Part shown: in pieces, positions 7,845 through 16,657 of the stretch | Numbering within the stretch: the first letter of the stretch is position 1 | How the letters are laid out: every line of letters begins with the position of its first letter | Assembly (NCBI GenBank): GCA_016720825.1 | Contig: JADKJV010000017.1 | Location: 26,521 to 90,520, forward strand | Reading direction: 5' to 3' | Origin: Chitinophagaceae bacterium | Lineage (GTDB): Bacteria > Bacteroidota > Bacteroidia > Chitinophagales > Chitinophagaceae | DNA length: 64,000 nucleotides | Notes under the pieces: generated by a model | Told to the model about the DNA's origin: nothing | The model's input: only the letters and a program-made list of their open reading frames with translations | Database searches by the model: none | Position numbers and translations under genes: made by a program

Positions 7845-9103
7845 TTACTTCCCATAACTCACCTTCCATATCCTCCCCTCTTTTGAATCTGAAATGTAGA
7901 GTGCCCCATCCGGTCCCTCCGCTAATCCGCATGGACGGTATTTAGCCTGGCCCGAACCGGCAATAGATTCACGTCCTGTAAACCCGGTTGCAAATACTTC
8001 ATAATTACCGGAAGGCTTTCCGTTTTTGAAAGGCACAAAAATGACTGTGTAACCTGCCTGGGGCAACGGCGACCGGTTCCAGGAACCATGGAATGCGATG
8101 AACGCCCCGTTGCGGTATTTCTCCGGAAACATTTTCCCGGTGTAAAACATTAAATCATTGGGTGCCCAGTGACCCGGGAATCCCATGATGGGTTTATCCT
8201 TACCGGCACAGCGATCCTGTTTCTTCCCGTCACCACCATATTCCGGCCCCAGAATTTTTTTCTGTTGCAGGTGATCATAATAACAATATGGCCATCCGAA
8301 GTCACTTCCTTTTTTCAGCAGGAAAAATTCTTCCGAAGGCAGTTCTGCACTTTGCTGGTCGTTATAATATTGGGAAATAGCTGCGATAACTGGTCACGCC
8401 CGTGCTGGACACCATACAACTGGCCTTGCTGGGTATTCCAGAAAACGCCTACAATATTCCGGATACCAGTTACATAACGGGTCCCCCTGCGCATAGGTCT
8501 GGTCTTTTTATTGGCCTTGAATTGCCAGACACCTCCTGTTTTTTCCAGTAGCGGACATGGATCCTGTCCCGGTGAACCATTGGCCCTGTCAACTACCTGG
8601 CAGGCATTGGAGGGAGCACCGATAGTAACATATAAATTCCCGGCATTATCCAATGCAAGGGATTTGGAAGAATGTGCGCCGCCAACTACAAGCCCTGTTA
8701 CAATCCGCTCCGGCTGGTTTGGATTGGCAATTTCATTTTTCGCATTCAGCGCGTAGCGGTATACATCTGTGTTGGAACTGGCGTACACATAGCCGCCATG
8801 TATCACCACAGCGGTACCGATATAATCACCGAATGCATTTACCTGTTTGTATTCGTCACCCGTTTTCCTGAGTACAATAATCCCCTTTCCGTCTTTCAGT
8901 TTTTCCAGCTTCACATAAACGTCCCCATTGGAATTTACCGCGAGGTGCCGGTTCCTGCCCAGCGACTTAACCACAGTTTCTGCTTTGAAACCTGCCGGCA
9001 GTGTAATTTCCTGATCCGGCCCGGCATCATTCACATGCATGGGCAATACCCATAAACTGGCAACAATGCAGGTAACAGGTAATATGGAGAACCATTTTTT
9101 CAT
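7845..9103 (-). CDS. PQQ-dependent sugar (sorbosone) dehydrogenase-like protein (frameshifted)
   Basis: A signal peptide (KKWFSILPVTCIVASLW) is followed by a six-bladed propeller of the glucose/sorbosone dehydrogenase type. Visible signatures are LAVNSNGDVYV, HSSKSLALDNAGNLYVTIGAPSN, a GTRYVTGIRN region, and in the C-terminal part AFHGSWNR and YRPCGLAEGPDGALYISDS. The frame breaks at 8363-8371: LFPN continues in another frame as YYNDQQSAELPSEEFF and on to GFPGHWAPND. One missing base in AATATTAT explains it. The repaired protein has about 420 residues. Probably periplasmic oxidation of a sugar or aldose; the substrate is unknown. The single-base lesion may be a sequencing error. Confidence 0.82.
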
Positions 9104-9166
9104 GAAATAAGTTTAGACACCGAATTTAATCCAAGTATCCCGAAATCCTGTCAGCCCGGTTTCATT

Positions 9167-9174
9167 TATATTTG
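9167..9174 (+). promoter_or_regulatory. Promoter -7 element of the TPM gene
   Basis: TATATTTG, a perfect TAnnTTTG, ends 4 nt before the ATG at 9179. A leaderless transcript is likely. Confidence 0.65.
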
Positions 9175-9178
9175 ATAT

Positions 9179-9673
9179 ATGGCCAGATCGCTCCTGCTCA
9201 TTTTATTATCCGCCTTTACCTTATCGGTCAATGCCCAGCTGGGCATACCTGAAAAAGCAAGATCCTGGACAACAGACCTGGAACATATTCTCACCGTTGA
9301 GCAAACCAATTACCTGGATTCAGTGCTCAGTTATTTTGAAAAGGAATCCGGGGTACAGATCGGCATCCTGACACTGGATAGCACCCAGTCAACCCCGGAA
9401 ATTTTCGACAGCCTCGTACTGGCCATTGCCAACCGCTGGGGCGTTGGCGATCCTGTTAAACAAAATGGTATTTTTATCGGGCTCAGTGCTTCGCTCCGGA
9501 AAATCAGGATATGCAATGGCCAGGGAATTACAGGAATAATAACGGATGAAGAAACTGCTGATATACTCCAAAAACAAATGATCCCCGCATTTAAAATGGG
9601 CGAATACTTCCAGGGACTGCTTCTGGGAATTCATTATATCAAAATTGAACTGGGATTTGCAGATGACCATTAA
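9179..9673 (+). CDS. Secreted TPM-domain protein
   Basis: The 164-residue protein has an N-terminal signal peptide (to about residue 19). A TPM domain (TLP18.3/Psb32/MOLO-1 fold) follows: LTVEQTNYLDSVLSYFEKESGVQIGILTLDS, then NRWGVGDPVKQNGIFIGLS and a C-terminal helical part. In the family this domain often precedes transmembrane helices and a Gly-rich tail; both are absent here, so it should be a soluble periplasmic protein. Some plant homologues have phosphatase activity, but the role in bacteria is unclear. An LRR pseudogene follows. Confidence 0.8.
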   Translation: MARSLLLILLSAFTLSVNAQLGIPEKARSWTTDLEHILTVEQTNYLDSVLSYFEKESGVQIGILTLDSTQSTPEIFDSLVLAIANRWGVGDPVKQNGIFIGLSASLRKIRICNGQGITGIITDEETADILQKQMIPAFKMGEYFQGLLLGIHYIKIELGFADDH

Positions 9674-9744
9674 AGAAACAAGCAATGAAAACCTCCATAT
9701 ACATTTAGCTGGTCTATTTTTTTAATGCCCCTCTTTCCAATGGC

Positions 9745-10271
9745 CAGGTGAACCAGGAAAAAAGCAGAACAGGCTGTAAAAAAATTATTCGTCTGAAACA
9801 ATCTACAGGGCTTCCTGCCGCGAACTGAAATCAGACCAGATCCCAGATTCTGTCTGGAAAATGACCAACTCTCCGGGAATTATCAATAACGGGATGGATT
9901 GCGATTATGGTGGTGACAGTTGCTGGGCCGTCAGTGTCTTGCCAACGGACTTAGGGAACCTGACAACCTGGAAACACTGCGCCTGAATGTAAACGCCATC
10001 AGTAACCTGCCCGAAGAAATTTCGAAACTAACTAAGTTCAAAGAGCTGGTTCTTGATGATAATCTCCCGCTCGAAAATATAGAAGCGATTTGCCAATTGC
10101 CGAATGGAACATCTTTCTTTATTCGGGTGTGGTTTGCAGAAACTGCCTGTGATCATCCGCCAGCTCACTTCACTGAAATTCATCGGACTTACCGGCAATC
10201 CCCTTACCGAAAAAGATATTGAAGTATTGCACAGGGCATTACCTGATTGTAAGATTATTTTCGAGCAGTGA
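9745..10271 (+). pseudogene. Leucine-rich-repeat protein remnant
   Basis: Reading across frames gives a recognisable LRR protein: DQIPDSVWKMTN, LRELSIT, SVLPTDLGNL, DNLETLRLNVNAISNLPEEISKLTKFKELVLDDN, then EHLSLFGCGLQKLPVIIRQL, SLKFIGLTGNPLTEKDIEVL and CKIIFEQ ending in TGA at 10269. At least four frame changes occur within about 500 nt (near 9870, 9890, 9963 and 10105), and no start codon with a signal peptide was found. This density of lesions is far above the rest of the window, so real decay is likely. The left boundary is approximate. Confidence 0.75.
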
Positions 10272-10337
10272 TTTATTTTGCACAGAATTACCCAACCTTT
10301 AATTTTGCCCTGTTCCCCGGCACTTTAATTATATTAT

Positions 10338-10547
10338 ATGCATGATAAAATCATTGATTTTATTGGGGAGTCGCTGTGGGTACTCATGTTTTGCACACCA
10401 CTGATCACCCTGCCTGTTTTCTGGAGGAAGAAATCACTCACCAAAACTTCGAGGATCGTCTTTGCCCTGCTGCTGGCCGCCTGTATCTCCTTTTTCCTGT
10501 TTCTGGTTGTAATTGGGATCGCATTCAGGGATGGACTGGGTCCTTAA
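10338..10547 (+). CDS. Small membrane protein, two predicted TM helices
   Basis: A 69-residue protein with two hydrophobic segments: LWVLMFCTPLITLPVFW (about residues 13-29) and VFALLLAACISFFLFLVVIGIAF (about 41-63), separated by the basic linker RKKSLTKTSR. No family is recognised. It stands alone between an LRR remnant and a secreted protein. Moderate confidence, based on its clean TM pattern and following intergenic space. Confidence 0.55.
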   Translation: MHDKIIDFIGESLWVLMFCTPLITLPVFWRKKSLTKTSRIVFALLLAACISFFLFLVVIGIAFRDGLGP

Positions 10548-10626
10548 CAGTGATGATTTATATGTAAAAAACAGACTGTACGCATCTCTGAGTCCGGTAT
10601 CTTACCTTTAACCTAAAATTTATTGC

Positions 10627-11400
10627 ATGCGCCAGACAATTTTACTCGCTTTTGCGACCATGATTTGTTTATCTGCCTTCAGCCAGGATGTGGACTATAA
10701 AAAAGGGCTGATTGTTGTTGATGGAAAAGATTACGCCAAACTGGAAGTCACCAAACAGAATTTCGGGCTTACAAAATCGTTTGAAGTTTTTTCCATGTCG
10801 GGACAAAAACTCATTATCGCTGTGGTAGCCACAGAGTTTGAGCAGGATAAAAACGACAACTCTTATCTTTTCTACAGACTTACGTTTTTAACAGCCAACC
10901 AGGTGGGCATCTTTAAGATCGCGGCACTGGGACAGGAGAAATCATTCGCCAAATTAATTGGCACCAGCGGCATCATTATTAATGATAAAGTGGATGAAAC
11001 CAAAGTAAAAGAATTCATCGCTTCAAAGAGTGTTACACCCCGTATTGCCGTTGATTATACACCGGTAAACCGCAACCGTGCCTGGCCGATTGATATCAAG
11101 CAGGATCATACCATTGAACAGAATTCTAAAATCATCGGTACTTTCAAAAATACCGGCAGCAGCAATGGTGTTGATTTTTATGAAATCGCATTGCCTTCCG
11201 GTGTAACGATCGCCAAATTCTCATTTACCGGCGGCAACAACGCACAGAATATGGAAATGTTTACCGCTAAAGACAATTACAAACGCGTGGTTCCGATTCC
11301 ACAGGCTGATAAAATCCTGGCTGCTGATGCCAGCATTGATAAAAACCAGTTTACGCTGAAAAGAATTGTGAAGTGGCTTGTAGATGGACAGTATCTCTAG
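10627..11400 (+). CDS. Secreted hypothetical protein
   Basis: A 257-residue protein with signal peptide RQTILLAFATMICLSAFSQ. The mature part is mostly polar with alternating beta-type segments (KGLIVVDGKDYAKLEV, SFEVFSMSGQKLIIAVVATEF). It also has IIGTFKNTGSSNGVDFYEIALPSGVTIAKFSF, which suggests a repeated beta-sandwich. No family is recognised. Upstream, TACCTTTA lies about 15 nt before the start. Its TAG stop directly abuts a heptad repeat island. Confidence 0.75.
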   Translation: MRQTILLAFATMICLSAFSQDVDYKKGLIVVDGKDYAKLEVTKQNFGLTKSFEVFSMSGQKLIIAVVATEFEQDKNDNSYLFYRLTFLTANQVGIFKIAALGQEKSFAKLIGTSGIIINDKVDETKVKEFIASKSVTPRIAVDYTPVNRNRAWPIDIKQDHTIEQNSKIIGTFKNTGSSNGVDFYEIALPSGVTIAKFSFTGGNNAQNMEMFTAKDNYKRVVPIPQADKILAADASIDKNQFTLKRIVKWLVDGQYL

Positions 11401-11401
11401 G

Positions 11402-11520
11402 CTGTTAGCTATTGGCAATTGGCTATTGGCTTGCAGCGTATAACTGTAAGCCAATAGCTAATTGCTAAGAGCCAACAGCCTAAAGCCAACAGCTAAAAGC
11501 CAAAAGCTAAATGCCAATAT
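11402..11520. repeat. Heptad repeat island with conserved core and two arms
   Basis: Seventeen consecutive 7-bp units, all in one phase and nearly all of the form CNNNNNG. The left arm has CTATTGG-type units. The core is CTTGCAG, CGTATAA, CTGTAAG (11430-11450). The right arm has CCAATAG, CTAATTG and CCAACAG units that pair with the left arm. It starts 1 nt after a TAG stop and runs into the next ATG (11519). Confidence 0.92.
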
Positions 11521-11965
11521 GGAGCCGCTAAACCTGACAATTCCCCCCAAAAAAGATGGATTCTATCCATTTTATGTCTGGTCAGCCTGCCTGGTATTAT
11601 CTCCCGTTTTACTCTTTATATGGACGCTGATCACGAGCGGATCTATGTCAGACGGCAGTAGCATTTTTGTCTGGTTATTGGTTGTTGTTTACAGCGCTTT
11701 TTTCTCATTACCGGCTTTGCTGTTCTATTACCTGGCTTATTATTTTATCTCAAAATGGGATGCTCCCGTTCTATATCTTAAAACCGCCTGTGCAGTTGTG
11801 GCCTTAACCGGCATGGTCATTACTTTTATTGTCCTTGAAATGCCCGTCTTAATCTTTGCCTACGCTCCGGGGATTATTATTCCTTCTGTGTGGATCAGGT
11901 GGTTCAGGAAAGATGAGTTTGCTGCCGATAGGGTAAACGGAGAATCTGAACAGTTTTCTTCCTGA
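11519..11965 (+). CDS. Integral membrane protein, about four TM helices
   Basis: A 148-residue protein beginning MEPLNLTIPPKK. The frame is open further upstream but only through the heptad repeat, so the ATG at 11519 is preferred. Four hydrophobic stretches are visible: FYVWSACLVLSPVLLFIWTLI, FVWLLVVVYSAFFSLPALLFYYLAYYF, ACAVVALTGMVITFIVL and VLIFAYAPGIIIPSVWI. The tail is charged. It resembles no family I can name. The start codon shares bases with the last repeat unit. Confidence 0.65.
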   Translation: MEPLNLTIPPKKDGFYPFYVWSACLVLSPVLLFIWTLITSGSMSDGSSIFVWLLVVVYSAFFSLPALLFYYLAYYFISKWDAPVLYLKTACAVVALTGMVITFIVLEMPVLIFAYAPGIIIPSVWIRWFRKDEFAADRVNGESEQFSS

Positions 11966-11977
11966 TATGTATATTGG

Positions 11978-12158
11978 CTGTTGGCTATTGGCACTTGGCT
12001 ATTGGCACTTGGCTATTGGCACTTGGCTATTAGCTCTTGACTCGCAGCGTTTATCTGTTAGCCAAAAGCTAATAGCTAACAGCCAATAGCAATTAACTCC
12101 TGCTTGCCGCGTATAACTGCCAGCCAAAAGCCAATAGCTAATAGCCAACAGCTATAAC
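11978..12158. repeat. Double heptad repeat island upstream of the his leader
   Basis: About 26 units of 7 bp. Alternating CTATTGG and CACTTGG units lead to a core CTCGCAG, CGTTTAT, CTGTTAG (12041-12061) and a complementary arm. After one 6-bp unit at 12097 a second core follows, CTTGCCG, CGTATAA, CTGCCAG (12103-12123), with its own CCAATAG/CCAACAG arm. The same core occurs at 11430-11450. It ends about 68 nt before the his promoter. Confidence 0.92.
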
Positions 12159-12225
12159 TCCCCAACAGTCGTTAGCACTTAACAAAGTTTTTACACAAAT
12201 AATTTCCCTTTCGGGCATAAACCCC

Positions 12226-12233
12226 TAGCTTTG
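12226..12233 (+). promoter_or_regulatory. his operon promoter -7 element
   Basis: TAGCTTTG, a perfect TAnnTTTG, lies 16 nt before the ATG of the His-rich leader. Transcription should start near 12239. Confidence 0.7.
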
Positions 12234-12249
12234 CCTCTTAGCACCGAAT

Positions 12250-12312
12250 ATGCTCAACAACATTTTACATCATCATCATACTCATACCATCTCTCACACG
12301 GGAAGGAATTGA
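12250..12312 (+). CDS. hisL: his operon leader peptide, six His codons
   Basis: A 20-codon ORF reading MLNNIL, HHHH, THTISHTGRN, then TGA. Six His codons fall within ten positions (12268-12297), four of them consecutive. It is followed 18 nt later by a strong intrinsic terminator and then hisG. The ACGGG of its last codons (about 12298-12302) can pair with the CCCGT of the terminator arm. The layout matches the his leader design known from enterics and the trp leader in this window. Confidence 0.88.
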   Translation: MLNNILHHHHTHTISHTGRN

Positions 12313-12330
12313 TATGATTATATAATATTC

Positions 12331-12360
12331 AAAACCCGTCTGAGACCAGACGGGTTTTTT
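12331..12360 (+). terminator. Intrinsic terminator of the his attenuator
   Basis: CCCGTCTG (12335-12342) pairs perfectly with CAGACGGG (12347-12354) around an AGAC loop. AAAA before the stem pairs with part of a run of six T after it. It lies between the leader stop and the hisG start. Confidence 0.92.
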
Positions 12361-12397
12361 ATTTCCCACCCGTTTGCTCAGGCCATATAAAAAGTAT

Positions 12398-13255
12398 ATG
12401 AGTAAACTTAAAATAGCCATCCAGAAAAGCGGACGCCTCAGTGAGAAATCACTGGCCCTCCTGAAAGAATGCGGGATTAAACTGCCCAATGATGACCGAA
12501 AACTGAAAACAGAAGCCCGGAATTTTCCGGTGGAAGTACTCTTCCTCCGTGATGATGATATTCCCCAGTATGTGGAACAGGGTGTTGCTGACCTGGGTAT
12601 TCTCGGTGAAAACGAAGTGAAAGAAAAAGACAAACAGGTTACCGTAATCCAAAAACTCGGGTTTGCTTCCTGCAAATTATCCCTGGCCGTTCCTAACCGG
12701 GAGAATTACACCGGTCTCAGCTGGTTTGACGGGAAAAAGGTAGCTACCAGTTACCCGCGCATCTTACGTAAGTACTTTGCCGAAAAAAATATCAAAGCCG
12801 AAATTGAAGAGATAGGCGGCAGCGTTGAAATAGCACCCGGCATCGGACTGGCACAGGGTATTTTTGATATTGTAAGCACTGGCAGCACTTTACTCATGAA
12901 CGGATTAAAAGAAGTGGAGATCGTGATGCAGAGTGAAGCAGTATTGATTTCAAACCAATCCTTGCCAGCTGAGAAACAAGTCATCCTCGAAAAATTGCTA
13001 TTCCGCATAATGGCGGTTTTAAATGCCGCTGAAAATGACTACATCCTGCTCAATGCACCCAATGAAGCCATTGCCGCCATTTCTGCGCTGTTACCTGCAT
13101 TAAAAAGCCCTACCATACTCCCGCTGGCACAGGAAGGCTGGAGCAGCATCCAGTCTGTAGTGAAAGAAGATGATTTCTGGAATATTGTAGCCGGACTGAA
13201 AGAACTCGGTGCCCGTGACATCCTGGTATTACCCATCGAAAAAATGGTGATCTGA
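12398..13255 (+). CDS. hisG: ATP phosphoribosyltransferase, long form
   Basis: First committed step of histidine synthesis: ATP plus PRPP to phosphoribosyl-ATP. From the ATG at 12398 the protein has 285 residues, beginning SKLKIAIQKSGRLSEKS. DIVSTGSTLLMNGL is the PRPP-binding loop. The C-terminal 75 or so residues (to DILVLPIEKMVI) form the ACT-like regulatory domain, so this is the long, hexameric type that needs no HisZ. An earlier in-frame start (12374) lies too close to the attenuator stem and lacks family similarity. First gene after the attenuator. Confidence 0.96.
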   Translation: MSKLKIAIQKSGRLSEKSLALLKECGIKLPNDDRKLKTEARNFPVEVLFLRDDDIPQYVEQGVADLGILGENEVKEKDKQVTVIQKLGFASCKLSLAVPNRENYTGLSWFDGKKVATSYPRILRKYFAEKNIKAEIEEIGGSVEIAPGIGLAQGIFDIVSTGSTLLMNGLKEVEIVMQSEAVLISNQSLPAEKQVILEKLLFRIMAVLNAAENDYILLNAPNEAIAAISALLPALKSPTILPLAQEGWSSIQSVVKEDDFWNIVAGLKELGARDILVLPIEKMVI

Positions 13256-13259
13256 AAAA

Positions 13260-14543
13260 ATGACTATGAAAAAAATCATTCTGCCAATTGAAAAGAAATG
13301 GGCCATGTACTGCCGGCGTCCAGAAATGCAACAGGCTGATCTGTCATCCCTGGTGAAAGAAATTTTTGCCGCTGTTAATAAAGAGGGTGATAAAGCCGTA
13401 ATAAAATACAACGCGAAATTCGACCGGGTCAAAAATCCTGTTTTAAAAATCAGTGAAGCAGAAATCAGTGATGCCAGGAAATCCGTCTCCCCTGCCCTGC
13501 AAAAAGCAATTCGCCTCGCTGCACGCAATATTGAAACATTCCATAAAGCACAGCTTACTAAAAGCAAAAAGATTAATACAAGTAAAGGTGTTACCTGCTG
13601 GGTTGAACCCAGAGCCATTGAAACGGCAGGCATCTATATCCCCGGGGGAACAGCTCCCTTGTTCTCCACGGTTCTGATGCTGGCTATACCCGCACGCATT
13701 GCCGGATGCAAAAACATCATCCTTTGCAGCCCGCCCGGTAAAAACGGTAAAATACATCCCGCTGTTTTATATACTGCATCTCTGGCAGGCGTTAAAAATA
13801 TTTACGCTGTTGGCGGCATCCAGGCTATTGCCGCTATGAGCCTGGGCACTTCCACGATTCCAAAAGCAGATAAAATATTCGGGCCCGGCAACCAGTATGT
13901 GACTGCTGCCAAACAATATGCCCAGCAAACGGGTACGGCGATTGACATGCCTGCAGGCCCCTCTGAATTGCTGGTGATTGCAGACAAAAGGGCCAATGCC
14001 GCTTTTGTTGCTGCCGATTTGTTATCACAGGCGGAACACGGCACCGACAGCCAGGTGATCCTGTTATCTGACAGCCGGGCTTTAATCAATAAAGTGATTA
14101 GAGAATTAAAAAAGCAAACCGCTGTATTGCCTAGAAAAAATATAATTCTCGGTTCACTGAGAAACAGCAAGGCCATTTTATTAAAGGATATGGAAGCGTG
14201 TATCCGCTTCAGTAACCAGTATGCCCCGGAACACCTGATCATCGCCACGGAGAACCCAGTCAGGTTTGTAAATAAGCTCACTAACGCAGGTTCTGTTTTC
14301 CTGGGTGATTACAGTCCGGAAAGCGCCGGCGACTATGCCAGCGGTACAAACCATACACTGCCTACAAACGGTTATGCCCGCAGCTATAGCGGTGTATCGG
14401 TTGATTCATTCCTGAAAAAAATCAGTTTCCAGCAAATGACCCGGCAGGGACTGCAAACAATCGGCCCTGCCATTGAAGAAATGGCATCAGCAGAAGAATT
14501 AATGGCCCATAAAAATGCGGTGACAATCCGTTTAAAAAAATAG
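13260..14543 (+). CDS. hisD: Histidinol dehydrogenase
   Basis: Oxidises L-histidinol to L-histidine in two NAD-dependent steps using a bound zinc. 427 residues. Family signatures: AGIYIPGGTAPLFSTVLMLAIPA, FGPGNQYVTAAKQ, GPSELLVIAD, LLSQAEHGTDSQ (zinc ligands Gln and His) and YAPEHLII with the catalytic Glu/His pair. It starts 4 nt after hisG; ATG codons at 13260 and 13266 are both possible. Confidence 0.96.
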   Translation: MTMKKIILPIEKKWAMYCRRPEMQQADLSSLVKEIFAAVNKEGDKAVIKYNAKFDRVKNPVLKISEAEISDARKSVSPALQKAIRLAARNIETFHKAQLTKSKKINTSKGVTCWVEPRAIETAGIYIPGGTAPLFSTVLMLAIPARIAGCKNIILCSPPGKNGKIHPAVLYTASLAGVKNIYAVGGIQAIAAMSLGTSTIPKADKIFGPGNQYVTAAKQYAQQTGTAIDMPAGPSELLVIADKRANAAFVAADLLSQAEHGTDSQVILLSDSRALINKVIRELKKQTAVLPRKNIILGSLRNSKAILLKDMEACIRFSNQYAPEHLIIATENPVRFVNKLTNAGSVFLGDYSPESAGDYASGTNHTLPTNGYARSYSGVSVDSFLKKISFQQMTRQGLQTIGPAIEEMASAEELMAHKNAVTIRLKK

Positions 14544-14546
14544 AAC

Positions 14547-15569
14547 ATGTTTAATCCTGATCAAATAGCCCGAAAAAATATACTGGCACTGAAACCTTAC
14601 TCCAGCGCCCGCGATGAGTACAGTGGAAGTGATGGCATCTTCCTGGATGCGAATGAGAATCCGTATGGCACACTCAACCGGTATCCCGATCCGCACCAGC
14701 AAAAACTGAAAACCGTCATCAGCCAGCAAAAAGGGATCAGTCCGGAAAATATTTTCCTGGGCAACGGCAGCGATGAAATCATTGACCTGCTTATCCGCAT
14801 TTTCTGTGAACCCGGGAAAGACAAGATACTGACACTGACTCCCACTTATGGCATGTATGCCGTGTCAGCTGCAGTGAATGATGTTTCCCTGATCGAAATC
14901 CCGCTGGATAAACAATTCCAGCCTGATATCAGCAGGATAAACCCGGTGCTGGATGACACGAACTGCAAACTCATTTTCCTTTGTTCTCCCAATAACCCAA
15001 CCGGCAACTGCCTGGAAGCAGAATCAATCAGTACTCTCCTCTCCCGTTTCAAAGGCATAGTGGTAATTGACGAAGCCTATATTGATTTCACGACACAACC
15101 ATCCTGGTGCCGGCAACTGACGGCATACCCTAACCTGGTGGTGATGCAGACATTCAGCAAGGCATGGGGACTGGCTGCGGCAAGGGTCGGGATTGGCTTT
15201 GGATCAGCAGCCATCATCCAACTCCTGAATAAAGTGAAACCACCTTATAATATCAGCGGACCAAACCAGGAAGCTGTTTTGCAGGCGCTTGAAAAGGGCC
15301 GGCAAAACCTGGCTGACATCCTTGCTGAGCGTACTGTTTTGCAAAAAGCACTGGGAGAAATTACTGCTGTTAAAAAGATATACCCCACGGAGGCCAATTT
15401 TATCCTTTTTGAAGTGGCAGATGCCAGTGACACGTATGAAAAACTGGTACTGCAAAAAATCATCACACGCAACAGGCATAGTGTGGTCCGGAATTGCATC
15501 CGGGTAACCGTTGGTACAGCAGAAGAAAACAAAACATTTATCACCGCATTAAAAACAATACTCGCATGA
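14547..15569 (+). CDS. hisC: Histidinol-phosphate aminotransferase
   Basis: PLP enzyme converting imidazole acetol phosphate and glutamate to histidinol phosphate. 340 residues, fold type I. LDANENPYG at the N-terminus, LGNGSDEIIDLL, LCSPNNPTGN, VVIDEAYIDF and TFSKAWGLAAARVG with the PLP lysine are all present. It starts 3 nt after hisD, and its stop overlaps the hisB start (ATGA). Confidence 0.96.
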   Translation: MFNPDQIARKNILALKPYSSARDEYSGSDGIFLDANENPYGTLNRYPDPHQQKLKTVISQQKGISPENIFLGNGSDEIIDLLIRIFCEPGKDKILTLTPTYGMYAVSAAVNDVSLIEIPLDKQFQPDISRINPVLDDTNCKLIFLCSPNNPTGNCLEAESISTLLSRFKGIVVIDEAYIDFTTQPSWCRQLTAYPNLVVMQTFSKAWGLAAARVGIGFGSAAIIQLLNKVKPPYNISGPNQEAVLQALEKGRQNLADILAERTVLQKALGEITAVKKIYPTEANFILFEVADASDTYEKLVLQKIITRNRHSVVRNCIRVTVGTAEENKTFITALKTILA

Positions 15570-16657
15570 AAAAAGTTTTATTCATTGACCGGGATGGCAC
15601 GTTGGTTATTGAACCGCCTATTGACTTCCAGGTTGACAGTCTGGAGAAACTGGAATTCTACCCGGGTGTATTCCGTTATTTATCTATGATTGCAGAAGAA
15701 ACTGATTTCATACTGGTAATGGTAAGCAACCAGGATGGATTAGGTACTGCTTCTTTCCCGGAAGAAAATTTCCATCCTGCACAAAACAAAATCATCCAGG
15801 CTTTCAAAAACGAAGGTGTTGTATTTGCAGAAATACTGATTGATAAAAGTATGCCCGCAGAAAACCTGCCTACCCGCAAACCCGGCACCGGAATGCTCAC
15901 ACATTATATGAAAGGCGGTTATGACCTGGATGCATCTTACGTAATCGGTGACCGGCTGACAGATATCCAGCTGGCACAAAACCTCGGCTGCAAAGCAATA
16001 TACCTCAATAAAGAAAAAAATAATAACGCGGTACTCAGTTCCACTTCCTGGGCAGAAATCTATCGCTTCCTGAAAAAACTGCCGCGAAAAGCTGAAGTAA
16101 AAAGGGAAACGAAAGAAACTTCCATTACTGTTGGCATCAACCTGGATGGTACCGGTCAGTCAGCAATTCAAACGGGACTTGGATTTTTTGACCACATGCT
16201 GGAACAGATTGCAAAGCATGGCCTGCTTGATCTTGACATCAAAGTAAGCGGCGATCTGCAAATAGACGAACACCACACCATTGAGGATACTGCCCTTTGT
16301 CTCGGTACCGCCTTCCGCGAAGCTTTGGGCAGTAAGAAAGGCATTGAACGTTACGGCTTTTTATTACCGATGGATGATTGCCTGGCACAGGCAGTCATTG
16401 ATTTTGGCGGCCGTCCCTGGCTGAACTGGCAGGCGGAATTCAAGCGTGAGAAAATCGGGGAAATGCCCACTGAAATGTTTATGCATTTCTTCAAATCATT
16501 CAGCGATGAAGCAAGATGCAATCTCAACATCACCGCTACCGGTGAGAATGAACACCACAAGATCGAATCCATATTCAAGGCATTTGCCAAAGCCATCCGC
16601 ATGGCGGTAAATAAAACAGGCAATGCCAGCATACCAAGTACAAAAGGAAGCCTGTGA
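15566..16657 (+). CDS. hisB: Bifunctional histidinol phosphatase / imidazoleglycerol-phosphate dehydratase
   Basis: The N-terminal HAD phosphatase (about residues 1-165) shows DRDGTL, SNQDGLG and IGDRLTDIQLA. The C-terminal IGPD domain (about 170-363) shows GLGFFDHMLEQIAKHG, DEHHTIEDTA and the second metal site NEHHKIES. It therefore performs steps 6 and 8 of the pathway. The start is the ATG at 15566 (KKVLFIDRDG), overlapping the hisC stop; the longer frame upstream is hisC sequence. Confidence 0.96.
   Translation: MKKVLFIDRDGTLVIEPPIDFQVDSLEKLEFYPGVFRYLSMIAEETDFILVMVSNQDGLGTASFPEENFHPAQNKIIQAFKNEGVVFAEILIDKSMPAENLPTRKPGTGMLTHYMKGGYDLDASYVIGDRLTDIQLAQNLGCKAIYLNKEKNNNAVLSSTSWAEIYRFLKKLPRKAEVKRETKETSITVGINLDGTGQSAIQTGLGFFDHMLEQIAKHGLLDLDIKVSGDLQIDEHHTIEDTALCLGTAFREALGSKKGIERYGFLLPMDDCLAQAVIDFGGRPWLNWQAEFKREKIGEMPTEMFMHFFKSFSDEARCNLNITATGENEHHKIESIFKAFAKAIRMAVNKTGNASIPSTKGSL

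Noticed and set aside
11462..11518. N-terminal extension of the membrane protein at 11519
   Set aside because: The extra 19 codons are pure heptad repeat.
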